A stretch of DNA of 64,000 nucleotides, from assembly GCF_000621665.1 (NCBI RefSeq), contig NZ_JHXQ01000004.1, positions 62,001 to 126,000 on the forward strand, in the 5' to 3' direction. The notes under the pieces are model-generated. The model was not told the DNA's origin. It saw only the letters and a list, made by a program, of their open reading frames with translations, and ran no database searches. Shown piece after piece: positions 38,252 through 47,571 of the stretch (within the stretch, counting starts at the first letter, position 1; every line of letters begins with the position of its first letter). The DNA comes from Allorhizobium undicola ORS 992 = ATCC 700741. Its GTDB lineage: Bacteria > Pseudomonadota > Alphaproteobacteria > Rhizobiales > Rhizobiaceae. Made by a program: the position numbers and the translations under genes.

Positions 38252-38518
38252 ATGAAGAAAGCAATCGTTCTGCTGTTGGCAGGTCTTGCAGTCGCCGGCT
38301 GCACGGAAACGGAAAAGGGTGCGGGCATTGGCGCGGCGTCGGGCGCCGTCATCGGGGGCCTGGCAACCGGCAATGTGCGCGGCGCAGCCGTAGGGGCCGC
38401 CATTGGCGGCGTTGCGGGTGCCGTGATCGGCAATGTGCGCGACCAGCCCGGCCAGTGCTACTACCGCGACCGTTATGGCCGCCGCTACATCGATGCCTGC
38501 CCGCGCGGCGGCTACTGA
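38252..38518 (+). CDS. glycine-zipper lipoprotein
   Basis: An 88-residue protein with a lipoprotein signal (LLLAGLAVAGC, lipobox ending at C17) and a glycine-zipper core: GAGIGAASGAVIGGLATG and GAAVGAAIGGVAGAVIG, repeats of small residues that pack as membrane-associated helices. The tail has two cysteines and many Tyr/Arg. GGAG precedes the start by seven bases. Such proteins are common in the alphaproteobacterial outer envelope; function is unknown. Confidence 0.8.
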   Translation: MKKAIVLLLAGLAVAGCTETEKGAGIGAASGAVIGGLATGNVRGAAVGAAIGGVAGAVIGNVRDQPGQCYYRDRYGRRYIDACPRGGY

Positions 38519-38571
38519 TCTGCCTGATCAGTTCATTCGGGGTCTGGCCATTCATAGGGCCTGATCCCCTT

Positions 38572-38605
38572 GCCGGATGCCCCGCCTGGCATCCGGCGGG
38601 CTTTA
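38572..38605 (+). terminator. terminator after the glycine-zipper gene
   Basis: GCCGGATGCC (38572-38581) pairs with GGCATCCGGC (38588-38597) around a 6-nt loop, followed by GGGCTTTA. The stem is strong; the T-run is short. Confidence 0.6.
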
Positions 38606-38707
38606 TGGCAACACCGCAGCCGTTTCCGACAAATGCAAACCTTCCCGTCTGGTCAGGGCTGTCTTTTGCGGTTACTGTGCCCATACGGGACAGGGGGCTG
38701 TCCGTTC

Positions 38708-38817
38708 TACTGCATAATTCCTTAAATCGGAATCGATTTAAGGTGAAAATTATGCAGCATATTTAAAGTGTTACAGCGTCCGTCGTGCGTTTGATAAAAC
38801 GCACGACGGACGCTGTA
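38708..38817 (+). repeat. palindromic repeat type B, copy 2
   Basis: A 110-bp copy with both hairpins complete: TGCATAATTCCTTAAATCGG with ATTATGCA, and CAGCGTCCGTCGTGCGT with its perfect complement ending CGCTGTA. It stands in the 554-bp gap before tamA, in which I see no other gene. Confidence 0.85.
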
Positions 38818-39072
38818 GGGGACGGACCGGCGGGCAAGCAGTGAAGCGACGTATAGACGGAACGGTGTGCGTGGGTGCGCGCATTGTTTCTGCGGTGGAT
38901 GGCATGACGCCCTCCACGGACAACTGACGACAAGCATGAGGAGCGTTGGACGCTGCTTGTACCGGATAGATTGACCGTGCCGAATATGTGTATTGCGTAT
39001 CGAAGAAGCAGGGCGCGTGGGCCTTCGCCCGTGAGCGTGGCGAAAGCGTTGATATTCGCGAACCGGAACGAA

Positions 39073-41070
39073 ATGTACGTGTCGTACATGAAAAACCGGA
39101 ACGGGGAAGCTTGCCATTCGAAAACCGCTCCGAAGCAAAACTCCACTTATCCTTCATCACGCAGCAAGAGCCTTTGCTCTGCGACACAGCGCATCAACGC
39201 TCTCTCCGCCAAGGCATTGATTGTGGGCGCCTGCCTGCTCATGCCAGCCCAGTCCCACGCCTTCACGATTTTTGGCCTGACATTGTGGGGAGACAAGGAC
39301 AAGGCGCCGGATGTCGTCGATCCGGTCCGCTACAGCATCGAATTCTCCGCCCCCGGCGCAGGCAAGGCCCTGAAGAAAGTCCTCGATGCCAGCTCCCTGA
39401 TGCTGGCTGACAAAGAAAAGCCGGTTTCCGGCGATCTCGGTGTGGTGGTCAAGGCGCGTGAGGACCGCGAGCGGCTGGTTGCGGCCCTTTACGAACAATC
39501 CCGTTACGGCGGCACGGTGGCAATAACCGTGGGCGGCACCCCGCTCGATGCATTGCCGCCCAATCCGGTTTTTCCGCGCAATGCGCCCGTTCCAGTCACG
39601 ATCACCATCGATCCCGGCCCGGAATTCACCCTGGGACATGTGACCCTTCAGGGCGATGCGGCCGGGCTCGATCCTGCCATCTATGATCTCGTGACGGGCA
39701 AACCCGCCGGCTCGCTTGTCATTCTGCGAGCCGGAAACCGCATGGTGGACGACCTGAAAAAAGCCAGCCATCCGCTGGCTGCCGTCGTGGACAGGCAGGT
39801 TGTGGCAGACCATGAGAACAACAGGGTGGATCTTACCCTGCGCATTGCGGCGGGCCCTGTGGCACCGCTCGGCCCTGTGCGGGTCACGGGTTCGAAGAAG
39901 GTGGATGGCGGCTTCATTGCCCGCTACTCCCGGCTCAAACCGGGTCAGGCCTACAATCCGGAAGACCTGCGCAAGGCCAATGATCGCCTGCGCAAGCTGG
40001 GCGTATTTTCAAGCGTCACCATCAAGCAGGCCGAAAAGCTGGATGCCAATGGCGCCATGCCGCTGACCATCGATGTGTCGGAAGGCAAGTTCCGCTATTT
40101 CGGCGTCGGCGCAACCTACAGCACCATCGATGGCGCCGGGCTCCAGGGCTATTGGGGACATCGCAACCTGTTTGGCGAGGCGGAATCGCTGCGGCTCGAA
40201 GGTTCGGTCAGCGGCATTGGCGAAAATGGCGGAGCGACCGATTTCAACTATTCCGCAGGCATCATTTTCACCAAGCCGGGCTTTCTCCTGCCCTCCGGCA
40301 CGCTGGAAGCCAGCCTCAAGGCCGCCACGCTGAATACGGATTCCTATGATGCCGATACCATTACCGGCAAGCTTGGCTATTCCTACGAACTCAATGACTA
40401 CGACACGCTTTCTGCCGCGACCGCGCTGGAATTCGCCCGCATAGACGACGCTTTCGGCCAGAATGATTACCTGACATTCTCCTTGCCGCTGGAATATGCT
40501 CGCGACACGCGCGACGACAAGATGAACCCGAAGGAAGGCTACAAGGCCACGCTTTCCATGGCGCCTTCCTATGAGTTCCTCGGCAGCAACGTGTTTTCGA
40601 ATTTCGAAGGATCGGTTTCCGGCTATTACGGCCTGGGCATGGAAGACCGTGTGGTGCTGGCTGCAAGGCTTGCCGCCGGAACATTGTTCGGCACCGGAGA
40701 GTTGAGCGACATTCCGGCCACCCGGCGGTTTTTTTCAGGTGGCGGCGGTTCTGTGCGGGGCTATTCCTATCAGGGCATTTCTCCACGCAACAGCAATGAC
40801 GAGGCAACAGGCGGGCTTTCCTATATGACAGCCTCCTTCGAGGCCCGCATCGGCATCACCGATACGATCGGCCTTGTTCCTTTTCTGGATGTCGGCACGG
40901 TCTCCACCGGACATGTTCCCGATTTTTCCGATATTCGCGCCGGCGCCGGACTTGGCCTGCGCTATGCGACACCCTTCGGACCCGTGCGGCTGGATGTGGC
41001 GCTACCACTCAATCCTTATCCGGGGGGAGACAAATACGGAATATATGTTGGAATTGGACAGAGCTTCTAG
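39073..41070 (+). CDS. tamA: outer-membrane assembly protein TamA (Omp85 family)
   Basis: A 665-residue member of the Omp85 family. After a hydrophobic stretch ending QSHAF come POTRA domains (about 90-340; for example GPVRVTGSKKVDGGFIARYS), then a 16-stranded barrel with the FSGGGGSVRGYSYQGISPR loop typical of the family and the C-terminal strand KYGIYVGIGQSF ending in Phe. TamA with inner-membrane TamB exports or inserts outer-membrane components. The start is uncertain: ATG 39073 has GGAACG upstream, but the N-terminal 40 residues are poorly conserved, and 39088 is possible. Confidence 0.88.
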   Translation: MYVSYMKNRNGEACHSKTAPKQNSTYPSSRSKSLCSATQRINALSAKALIVGACLLMPAQSHAFTIFGLTLWGDKDKAPDVVDPVRYSIEFSAPGAGKALKKVLDASSLMLADKEKPVSGDLGVVVKAREDRERLVAALYEQSRYGGTVAITVGGTPLDALPPNPVFPRNAPVPVTITIDPGPEFTLGHVTLQGDAAGLDPAIYDLVTGKPAGSLVILRAGNRMVDDLKKASHPLAAVVDRQVVADHENNRVDLTLRIAAGPVAPLGPVRVTGSKKVDGGFIARYSRLKPGQAYNPEDLRKANDRLRKLGVFSSVTIKQAEKLDANGAMPLTIDVSEGKFRYFGVGATYSTIDGAGLQGYWGHRNLFGEAESLRLEGSVSGIGENGGATDFNYSAGIIFTKPGFLLPSGTLEASLKAATLNTDSYDADTITGKLGYSYELNDYDTLSAATALEFARIDDAFGQNDYLTFSLPLEYARDTRDDKMNPKEGYKATLSMAPSYEFLGSNVFSNFEGSVSGYYGLGMEDRVVLAARLAAGTLFGTGELSDIPATRRFFSGGGGSVRGYSYQGISPRNSNDEATGGLSYMTASFEARIGITDTIGLVPFLDVGTVSTGHVPDFSDIRAGAGLGLRYATPFGPVRLDVALPLNPYPGGDKYGIYVGIGQSF

Positions 41071-41165
41071 GATGTGTGGGTATTCAACGTTGGGCGGGCT
41101 GCAAACGGCAATTTGCTGCGCTTACCTAGGCTCATGTACATTAAGAATTGGACAGAACTTCTAGG
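41051..41165 (+). repeat. duplicated 3' end of tamA
   Basis: The 21 bases covering the last codons and stop of tamA (41051-41071) recur at 41145-41165 with one mismatch; the copy would encode RIGQNF-stop against GIGQSF-stop. The 73 bp between them match nothing else in the window. From 41160 to about 41225 follows half of a type A repeat (TTCCAGCAAAAGTGTATTCG and CCGAAAATGCG). Confidence 0.7.
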
Positions 41166-41294
41166 GCGTTTCCAGCAAAAGTGTATTCGGTTTTCCGCCC
41201 GAAAATGCGTAAAAACAACCGCTTGGAGCCTGCTTGCAGGCAAGGGCCACTGTAAGGCCGATATTTTCAATTCGCACGAGGTGACGACGCATCG

Positions 41295-44200
41295 ATGAGA
41301 GCTTTGAAAGCCCCTTTCCGTCTTGCCGGTTTCGGCCTGCTGATCCTGCTTGCCATGCTGGCCCTTGCCCTGGGGCTTGCCGGGGCAACGCGCATGGGCT
41401 CCCAGATGACGGCGGATTTTGCTGCTTCACTGCTCTCGAAGCCGGGCCGGATCATCGAAATCGACAATCCCTCGGGCCTCTTGACCGGGGAGTTGAAGGT
41501 TTCACGCATCACGCTTTCCGACCAGTCCGGTCCCTATCTCGACATTCGCGATGTCTTTATAGACTGGTCGCCATTGGCTCTTCTATCGCGGCGGGTGGAA
41601 GCCACCTCTGTTGCTGCCCGCTCGATCACGCTGGAGCGCAGGCCGCCGCCACAGCAGCAGCAGCAGGAGGAGGAGCAAACGCCTTCCCAGGCTGGCTTCA
41701 ATCTCCCCGTAACCATCCATGTGGAGCGTGTGGACGTACCAAGCCTCAAGCTCGAAAAGCCGGTCATGGGCGCAGAGGCCGAACTGGCCCTGACAGGACG
41801 GCTGACCATGCGTTCGCAGGGCATCGAGAGCGAGCTGTCCCTCAGTCGGGCGCGCGTGCCGGACGCGCGGTTGAATGCAAACCTTTCCTTCGATCCCGCC
41901 GCCAACCGGCTGGATCTGGATGCCAGCCTGCAAGAGCCGCGTGACGGCATTCTGGCAAACCTGTTGCAAATTCCCGGCACGCCGCCCGTCACCCTGACCC
42001 TTAACGGACAGGGGCCGATCGACGACTGGCGCGCCTCCGTTCGCGCCGCCCTCGACGATCAGCAAAGACTTGCCATGGACCTCAGCCACCGGCTCGGCCC
42101 GGATGGCCGCCATGTGGCTCTTAAAGGTGCTGGCGACTTTGCCGACCTGCTGCCTCCTGACCTTCGCGGCCTGTTCAAGGGAAGCACATCGCTGGATCTT
42201 GCCGCCCTGGTCGGCGATGGGGGTGCCGTCACCGTCGAGCGCGGCTCCATCCAGACGGACAGCCTGTCCCTGACCGCCAGCGGCCGTTACGATCCAAAGG
42301 GTGCCAACGACCTCAAGGCCATCGCCACAGGCAAGCAAGGCCCGGTGCGCTTTCGCTGGCCGCTGGCCGATGGCGAGCTTTCCGCGGCATTCGATCGTCT
42401 TGCCCTCGATGTCACCGGGGATGCCGCTCAGGCATCGCTCAAGCTCAACCTCAATCTGCCTGAACTCGTGCTGCCGCAGGGCAGGCTGGCAGGTCTGACG
42501 CTTGAAGCAAGCTCATCGCGTTTCGATCTCGCAAGGCGCAACGGCCTCATCGATACGCGCCTCGTCATTGCCGAGGCAGATCCTGCCGACCCCAATCTTC
42601 GCCGTGCGCTGACCGCACCCCTGACACTGACCGCACCCCTCGCGGTGGCGGGCAACACGATCTCCACGGAGGATCTCGACTTTTCAGCGCAAGCGCTTTC
42701 CTTGCGCGGCCAAGCCCGCTACGCACTGGAAAGCAAACGCGCCAGTGCCGCGCTGACGCTTCAGGCCCGTGCCGAAACGCTGCCTGCCGATCTTGCCGGG
42801 CGCTTTGAGGGCCCAATTGGTCTGAAGGCGCAAATAACCTATGATCCAGCCAGCGGACTGGACATTCCCACCCTTGCCCTGACCTCAAGCCTGATCGACG
42901 CCAGCGGCAGCGCGGCTCTTACAGCAAACGTGCTGACCTCGCGGCTGGAGGGGCGGATCAAGGCACTTGACCGGCTGACGCCGCAGGCGCGCGGTGCGGC
43001 AGACTTTTCGCTTGCCGCAACCGGACCGCTCAGCGCACTGAACACAACGGCCAGATTGACCATCGACAAGGCCGAGATGGCCGGACGTCCGCTTGCCGGC
43101 TTCACCCTGGATGCAAAGGCGCAACTGGGCCGCACAGACCCCACGGCCAATCTCACCGCAAGCGGAACGCTGGACGGCAAGCCGGTCAAGGGCCTTCTGG
43201 ACCTCGCCTCGAAGGACGGCCGCATCTCTTTGCCGAACATCAGGCTCGATGTGGGCGAGAACACCATGGAAGGCAAGCTCATGCTGTCGGGCGCCATGCT
43301 GCCCACCGGCAGGATCGGCTTTAACTTCCCCGATCTCGGACTTCTGGCGGCCCTGGGCGGCCAGCAGGCGGCGGGCGATCTTGCAGGCGCGGTCAGCTTT
43401 CAGGAAAATGGCGGCCGTATCGCCGCGACCGTTACCGCAAGGGGCAAAGGGCTCAACAGCAACGGCGTATCCATGGAAAGGCCTGACATCAATGTCAGCA
43501 CCTCCGATCTCGCGGCGCTGGCCATCGAGGGCAAGGCGCAGGCAGCGCGTATCTCCACGGGCTCGGCGCTTCTGGAAAATCCGGCACTTGCCTTTGCCCG
43601 CCGCGGCAGCCGCACGGATATAACCCTGTCCGGCCGTTACGATGGCGCGCCCCTGAGCGGCGCGGTGCTCGTACAGCAGGACGTGGATGTGCTGTCGATC
43701 CAGTTGAGCAGCTTTTCGGCCTCTCCACGCGGCATCCCCGTGAAGCTCGACGGACCCGGCAGCATCCGCGTGGAAAATGGCACGGCCACGCTTGATCCTA
43801 TTGCCCTGACAGCGGGCGGCGGCAGCGTGACATTACAGGGCCAGGCGGGGCGAAAGCTTGACATGCGCGCCGCAATCCGCGCCCTGCCCGCTTCGCTCGC
43901 CAACAGCTTTTCAGCCGGGCTCGATGCGGGCGGCAGCATTTCCGGCACGATTGCCGCCACCGGCAGCAGCAGCAATCCGGACATCGCCTATGAACTCAAC
44001 TGGCGCGATGCCACCCTTGCCCAGTTGAAAGCGGCGGGGCTGGAGCCTCTGGCGCTCGAAGCAAGGGGCAATCTCCGCAATCAACGGCTGGAGGTGAAAA
44101 GCACTCTGTCCGGTGGCGGCCTTTCGGTCAGCGGCGGCGGCAGCCTGTCGCTCGCCGCACCGCGAGCGGTCGATATGAGCTTCGATCTGCGCCTGCCTTT

Positions 44201-45452
44201 CCAGTCGGTGCAGGGACTGCTCACGGCTCAGGGTCTGGCACTGGAAGGAGCGGCCAATGGCACCGTCAAGGTGGGGGGCAGCCTGTCTTCCCCCAGCCTG
44301 TCCGGATCGATTTCCACCAGCGGCGCGAAAATCATCGACCTCAAGCGCAATGTGGCGCTGGAAGGCGTGTCTGCAAGCGTTCTGCTGGAGGGTAAACGCG
44401 CCACCCTTTCGGCTTTCTCCGGCCGGATTTCGGCGGGCGGGCGGGTCTTGGCCAAGGGCAGTATCGACCTCTCGGGCCAGGGAATGCCAGCCGACATCAG
44501 CGTGCAGCTCCAGAACGCCGTCTATGTCGATGGCGACCTCGTGACCGCGACCGCCAGCGGCGATCTCGCCCTGAAAGGCCCGTTGGTTGCCGGGCCGACC
44601 TTGTCCGGCAAGGTGAGGCTCGACAAGACCTCCATTACCATTCCCTCAAAGCTTCCAGCCTCGATTTCCGCGCTGAACATCCGCCATCGCAATGCGCCGC
44701 AGGATGTGAAACGCCAGATGAAGGCAATCCAGCCCAAGGAGGCGAGCGGCACGTCCTCGCCGCTGAAGCTCGATCTACAGGTCTCCGCACCGTCGCAAAT
44801 CTTCGTGCGCGGACGCGGCATCGATGCCGAACTGAATGGCGATGTCGCCATTCGCGGCACGGCAGCCGCACCGGAAGTCACCGGCGGCTTTACCATGCGG
44901 CGCGGCCGGATCGTCATTTTGACCAAGCGGCTGGATTTCAGCGAGGGCAAGATCACCTTCGGCGGCGGCCTCATTCCCATTATCGACTTCACCGCCTCCA
45001 ACACCTCCGGCAGCACGACGCTGAATGCCACCGTGGAAGGCGTGGCGAACGATCCGCAAATCGGCTTTTCGTCCTCCCCCGCCCTGCCGCAGGATGAGAT
45101 TCTGGCCCAGCTGATCTTTGGTCAATCGCTCTCCAAACTGTCACCTTTGCAGATTGCCCAGCTTGCCGATGCCGTCAGCCAGCTTGCGGGCGGTCGCTCG
45201 ACCTCGCTGTTCAACAGTCTGCGCAGTTCCGTCGGTGTGGACGATCTCGACGTCTCCACCGATTCCAAGGGCGATGCCCAGGTCAGCGCCGGAAAATATC
45301 TCAATGACCGCACCTATCTTGAGTTCCAGCAGAGCAGCAGCGGCAGCCGGGCGGTGATCAATCTGGATGTCGGACGCGGCTTCAAGCTCAAGGGACAGGC
45401 TGGCGCCAATGGCGATAGCGGCGGCGGGGTGTTTTACGAAAAGGAATATTGA
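41295..45452 (+). CDS. tamB: translocation and assembly module protein TamB
   Basis: A 1385-residue AsmA/TamB-type protein: an N-terminal membrane anchor (GLLILLAMLALALGLAG), a long repetitive beta-helix body that would bridge the periplasm, and the conserved C-terminal DUF490 domain (RRGRIVILTKRLDFSEGKI, SSPALPQDEILAQLIFG, then DVGRGFKLKGQAG). A run of five glutamines (PPPQQQQQEEEQ) sits early in the body. It partners TamA, encoded 224 bp upstream; Brucella homologues are called MapB. GAGGTG lies 15 bases before the start. Confidence 0.93.
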   Translation: MRALKAPFRLAGFGLLILLAMLALALGLAGATRMGSQMTADFAASLLSKPGRIIEIDNPSGLLTGELKVSRITLSDQSGPYLDIRDVFIDWSPLALLSRRVEATSVAARSITLERRPPPQQQQQEEEQTPSQAGFNLPVTIHVERVDVPSLKLEKPVMGAEAELALTGRLTMRSQGIESELSLSRARVPDARLNANLSFDPAANRLDLDASLQEPRDGILANLLQIPGTPPVTLTLNGQGPIDDWRASVRAALDDQQRLAMDLSHRLGPDGRHVALKGAGDFADLLPPDLRGLFKGSTSLDLAALVGDGGAVTVERGSIQTDSLSLTASGRYDPKGANDLKAIATGKQGPVRFRWPLADGELSAAFDRLALDVTGDAAQASLKLNLNLPELVLPQGRLAGLTLEASSSRFDLARRNGLIDTRLVIAEADPADPNLRRALTAPLTLTAPLAVAGNTISTEDLDFSAQALSLRGQARYALESKRASAALTLQARAETLPADLAGRFEGPIGLKAQITYDPASGLDIPTLALTSSLIDASGSAALTANVLTSRLEGRIKALDRLTPQARGAADFSLAATGPLSALNTTARLTIDKAEMAGRPLAGFTLDAKAQLGRTDPTANLTASGTLDGKPVKGLLDLASKDGRISLPNIRLDVGENTMEGKLMLSGAMLPTGRIGFNFPDLGLLAALGGQQAAGDLAGAVSFQENGGRIAATVTARGKGLNSNGVSMERPDINVSTSDLAALAIEGKAQAARISTGSALLENPALAFARRGSRTDITLSGRYDGAPLSGAVLVQQDVDVLSIQLSSFSASPRGIPVKLDGPGSIRVENGTATLDPIALTAGGGSVTLQGQAGRKLDMRAAIRALPASLANSFSAGLDAGGSISGTIAATGSSSNPDIAYELNWRDATLAQLKAAGLEPLALEARGNLRNQRLEVKSTLSGGGLSVSGGGSLSLAAPRAVDMSFDLRLPFQSVQGLLTAQGLALEGAANGTVKVGGSLSSPSLSGSISTSGAKIIDLKRNVALEGVSASVLLEGKRATLSAFSGRISAGGRVLAKGSIDLSGQGMPADISVQLQNAVYVDGDLVTATASGDLALKGPLVAGPTLSGKVRLDKTSITIPSKLPASISALNIRHRNAPQDVKRQMKAIQPKEASGTSSPLKLDLQVSAPSQIFVRGRGIDAELNGDVAIRGTAAAPEVTGGFTMRRGRIVILTKRLDFSEGKITFGGGLIPIIDFTASNTSGSTTLNATVEGVANDPQIGFSSSPALPQDEILAQLIFGQSLSKLSPLQIAQLADAVSQLAGGRSTSLFNSLRSSVGVDDLDVSTDSKGDAQVSAGKYLNDRTYLEFQQSSSGSRAVINLDVGRGFKLKGQAGANGDSGGGVFYEKEY

Positions 45453-45620
45453 GCCCTGCCAAGATCCTTTGCAGTTTAGATTTAAGAAACGTTCTTACGC
45501 TAGTCTGCCCAAGACTGAGGTGCGATCAGGGCCTTTGCCCGCCAATCGCACCCGCATAAACGGCTCTCAGAAGACCATCCCGCCGGGATGGGCGCGACTG
45601 ACAAACAGGCGGAACGGACC

Positions 45621-46100
45621 ATGGCAACGACGATCAGCTCTAACAGTTTTGGCGGTGAAAACCTGGAAATCATCGCATTTCGTCTGCATGATCAGGAATT
45701 CTGTGTGAAGACGACCACGATCCGCGAAATTCGCGGCTGGGCACCCTCCACCCCCATTCCCCATGCGCCTGCCGACGTGATCGGCGTCATGAACCTGCGC
45801 GGCTCCGTTATCCCGATCATCGATCTGGCCTACAAGCTCGGCATGAAAAGCACGGTGGCCAACGAGCGTTCGGCAATTGTGGTTGCCGAAGTGCATAACA
45901 TGGTCATCGGTATGCTGGTGGATCGGGTTTCCGACATCCTGACCATTTCCTCCAGCCAGATCCAGCCGGTGCCGGAAGTCTCGGCATCCTTCGACAAATC
46001 CTTCTCGGAAGGCATCATCGCCAATGAAAACGGCATGATCTGCTTCCTCAACCTGTCCAAGATGTTCAAGGGCAGCGATCTGGAAGATCTGGCAGCCTGA
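45621..46100 (+). CDS. second CheW-type coupling protein
   Basis: A 159-residue CheW with all main features: IIAFRLHDQEFCVKTTTIRE, GVMNLRGSVIPIIDLAYKLG, and IGMLVDRVSDILTISSSQIQ. It is clearly different from the operon-encoded CheW at 29232 and stands alone after tamB, with GGA upstream of the start. It may serve a separate receptor set or be a spare adaptor. Confidence 0.92.
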   Translation: MATTISSNSFGGENLEIIAFRLHDQEFCVKTTTIREIRGWAPSTPIPHAPADVIGVMNLRGSVIPIIDLAYKLGMKSTVANERSAIVVAEVHNMVIGMLVDRVSDILTISSSQIQPVPEVSASFDKSFSEGIIANENGMICFLNLSKMFKGSDLEDLAA

Positions 46101-46145
46101 TCCGGCCCACGCCCCTCCAGTAGAACCTCGTTTCACGCATTCTAG

Positions 46146-46199
46146 ATTTAAAGTGTTACAGCGTCCTTTGTGCGTTTGATAAATCGCACGGCGCTGTAA
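46146..46199 (+). repeat. palindromic repeat type B, partial copy 3
   Basis: Only the right half of the type B repeat: TTTAAAGTGTTACAGCG, then a hairpin around TGTGCGTTTGATAAATCGCA ending CGCTGTA. It is followed, from 46200, by part of a type A unit in reverse orientation (CGCATTTCC, CGGAAAACCG). Confidence 0.75.
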
Positions 46200-46265
46200 G
46201 CTTTTGTTTTCCGCATTTCCAAACGGAAAACCGTGACGACACTTCTCTCGGGACAATTCTCTCAA

Positions 46266-46299
46266 AGCAGTCTGCCATCACAGGCTGCTTTTTCATTTT
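46266..46299 (+). terminator. terminator after the second cheW
   Basis: AGCAGTCTG (46266-46274) pairs with CAGGCTGCT (46281-46289) including one G-T pair, loop of six, followed by TTTTCATTTT. Confidence 0.6.
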
Positions 46300-46342
46300 C
46301 AGGATATTGTGTCGAGTTTCCCCAGGCAGCAGCGAATGCGGT

Positions 46343-47377
46343 TCACGATACAGGCGTGACGGTGAAACCCCTCTTGCGCAGCAATTCGATGACGCCGCCT
46401 TCACCGGGCAGATGCAGCGCCCCCACGGCCATAAAGACATTTCCACGGTCCAGCAGAACGGCGCCGCGATCGGCCATGATTCTGTTGCGGTCGAGGATCA
46501 TCAGTTTCTCGAACTCGCTGCTGCCTTCAACCTCGGCCCCAAGCATTCCAAGGGCCGGCATGATCATGCCAATCTGGCCTTCGAGATAGAGGTTGATCAT
46601 GGTTTCAATCGCATCGTTTATCTTGTCTACGCTTTTGGCGGCGCCGACGAGAGATTTGATATGGCGCTCAAGCGGAACCTTGTTCATGGCATCGAATTGT
46701 TCGGCCAGGGTTTCAACCCCGAGAACTTCCTTGCCTGCTTTGCGGGCCTGCACGGCAAGCTTCATATCCAGAAAAAGAGCGCCCTTGTTCTTGCGCGAGA
46801 CCTCGCAGCTCGGCAGCGATAGAACGGAGGCAACCAGCCACGGCTTCATGCGGTTCAGCCCCTCGACCGAGAGGCCTTTGGGCTTGAGCGCCGCATTGAC
46901 CGTGGCAAGATCTTCCGGTGACAGCAACGCAGTCAATGTGGTCCCATCAACAAAGGTGGAATATTCCGCCTTTGAAAAAAGCGCTATCGCGGCCTTCTTA
47001 GGGTCGAGGATTTCGTCCGATTCCAGAACCACGCTATCGGCGTCTGCGAAGGCATCGCGTGCGGCGGGCGGCATTGCGGTAACGCGCGGGTCCGTGATGT
47101 GCATCGTACCCAGCAGCCACGACGGTTCGTGGCCCGGCTTTTCCACCTTCCAGAAGATATGGTCTCCATTGGGTATCGCCTTGGCAATCGCCTCCAGCTC
47201 AGCATAACCCTTTGGATTATTGGCCTTTTCATCAGGCAGGAGATTTCTGGCCTGGCAACTCGTTACCTCTTGCGCATGGGCAGGCAGAGCAAAAAGCAGC
47301 GTCGAAACCAGAAGCAGCAGAAGCACAAGCGGAAAGGCCGCGGCGAGCGTGAGAAGTCTGTCGAACTTGCGCGGCAT
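46343..47377 (-). CDS. TraB/GumN family exported protein
   Basis: A 344-residue protein with a strong N-terminal signal or anchor (VLLLLLVSTLLFALPAHA) and a TraB/GumN (TIKI-like metalloprotease) domain. Motifs are WLLGTMHITDPRV near the start and FMAVGALHLPGEGGVIELL near the C-terminus. Related proteins are putative metal-dependent proteases; the substrate is unknown. It is convergent with the second cheW gene. Confidence 0.85.
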   Translation of the reverse strand: MPRKFDRLLTLAAAFPLVLLLLLVSTLLFALPAHAQEVTSCQARNLLPDEKANNPKGYAELEAIAKAIPNGDHIFWKVEKPGHEPSWLLGTMHITDPRVTAMPPAARDAFADADSVVLESDEILDPKKAAIALFSKAEYSTFVDGTTLTALLSPEDLATVNAALKPKGLSVEGLNRMKPWLVASVLSLPSCEVSRKNKGALFLDMKLAVQARKAGKEVLGVETLAEQFDAMNKVPLERHIKSLVGAAKSVDKINDAIETMINLYLEGQIGMIMPALGMLGAEVEGSSEFEKLMILDRNRIMADRGAVLLDRGNVFMAVGALHLPGEGGVIELLRKRGFTVTPVS

Positions 47378-47571
47378 ATCAGCTCCCCGTCCGGTTTGGC
47401 AGCATCCAAGACCGTGCCTGTCCTTGCGAGCGGCGCAAAACCCGATGCTCTCATGCGTATTTCCACGGAAAGGCGGACTTAGGCTTTCCGTGAAAATACG
47501 TTGAAAAAATCTCTAGAGGCCGATCCTTCAGAATTTGTTAACGTCCGTCTCCGGCAACAGGCCAAAGTCGA

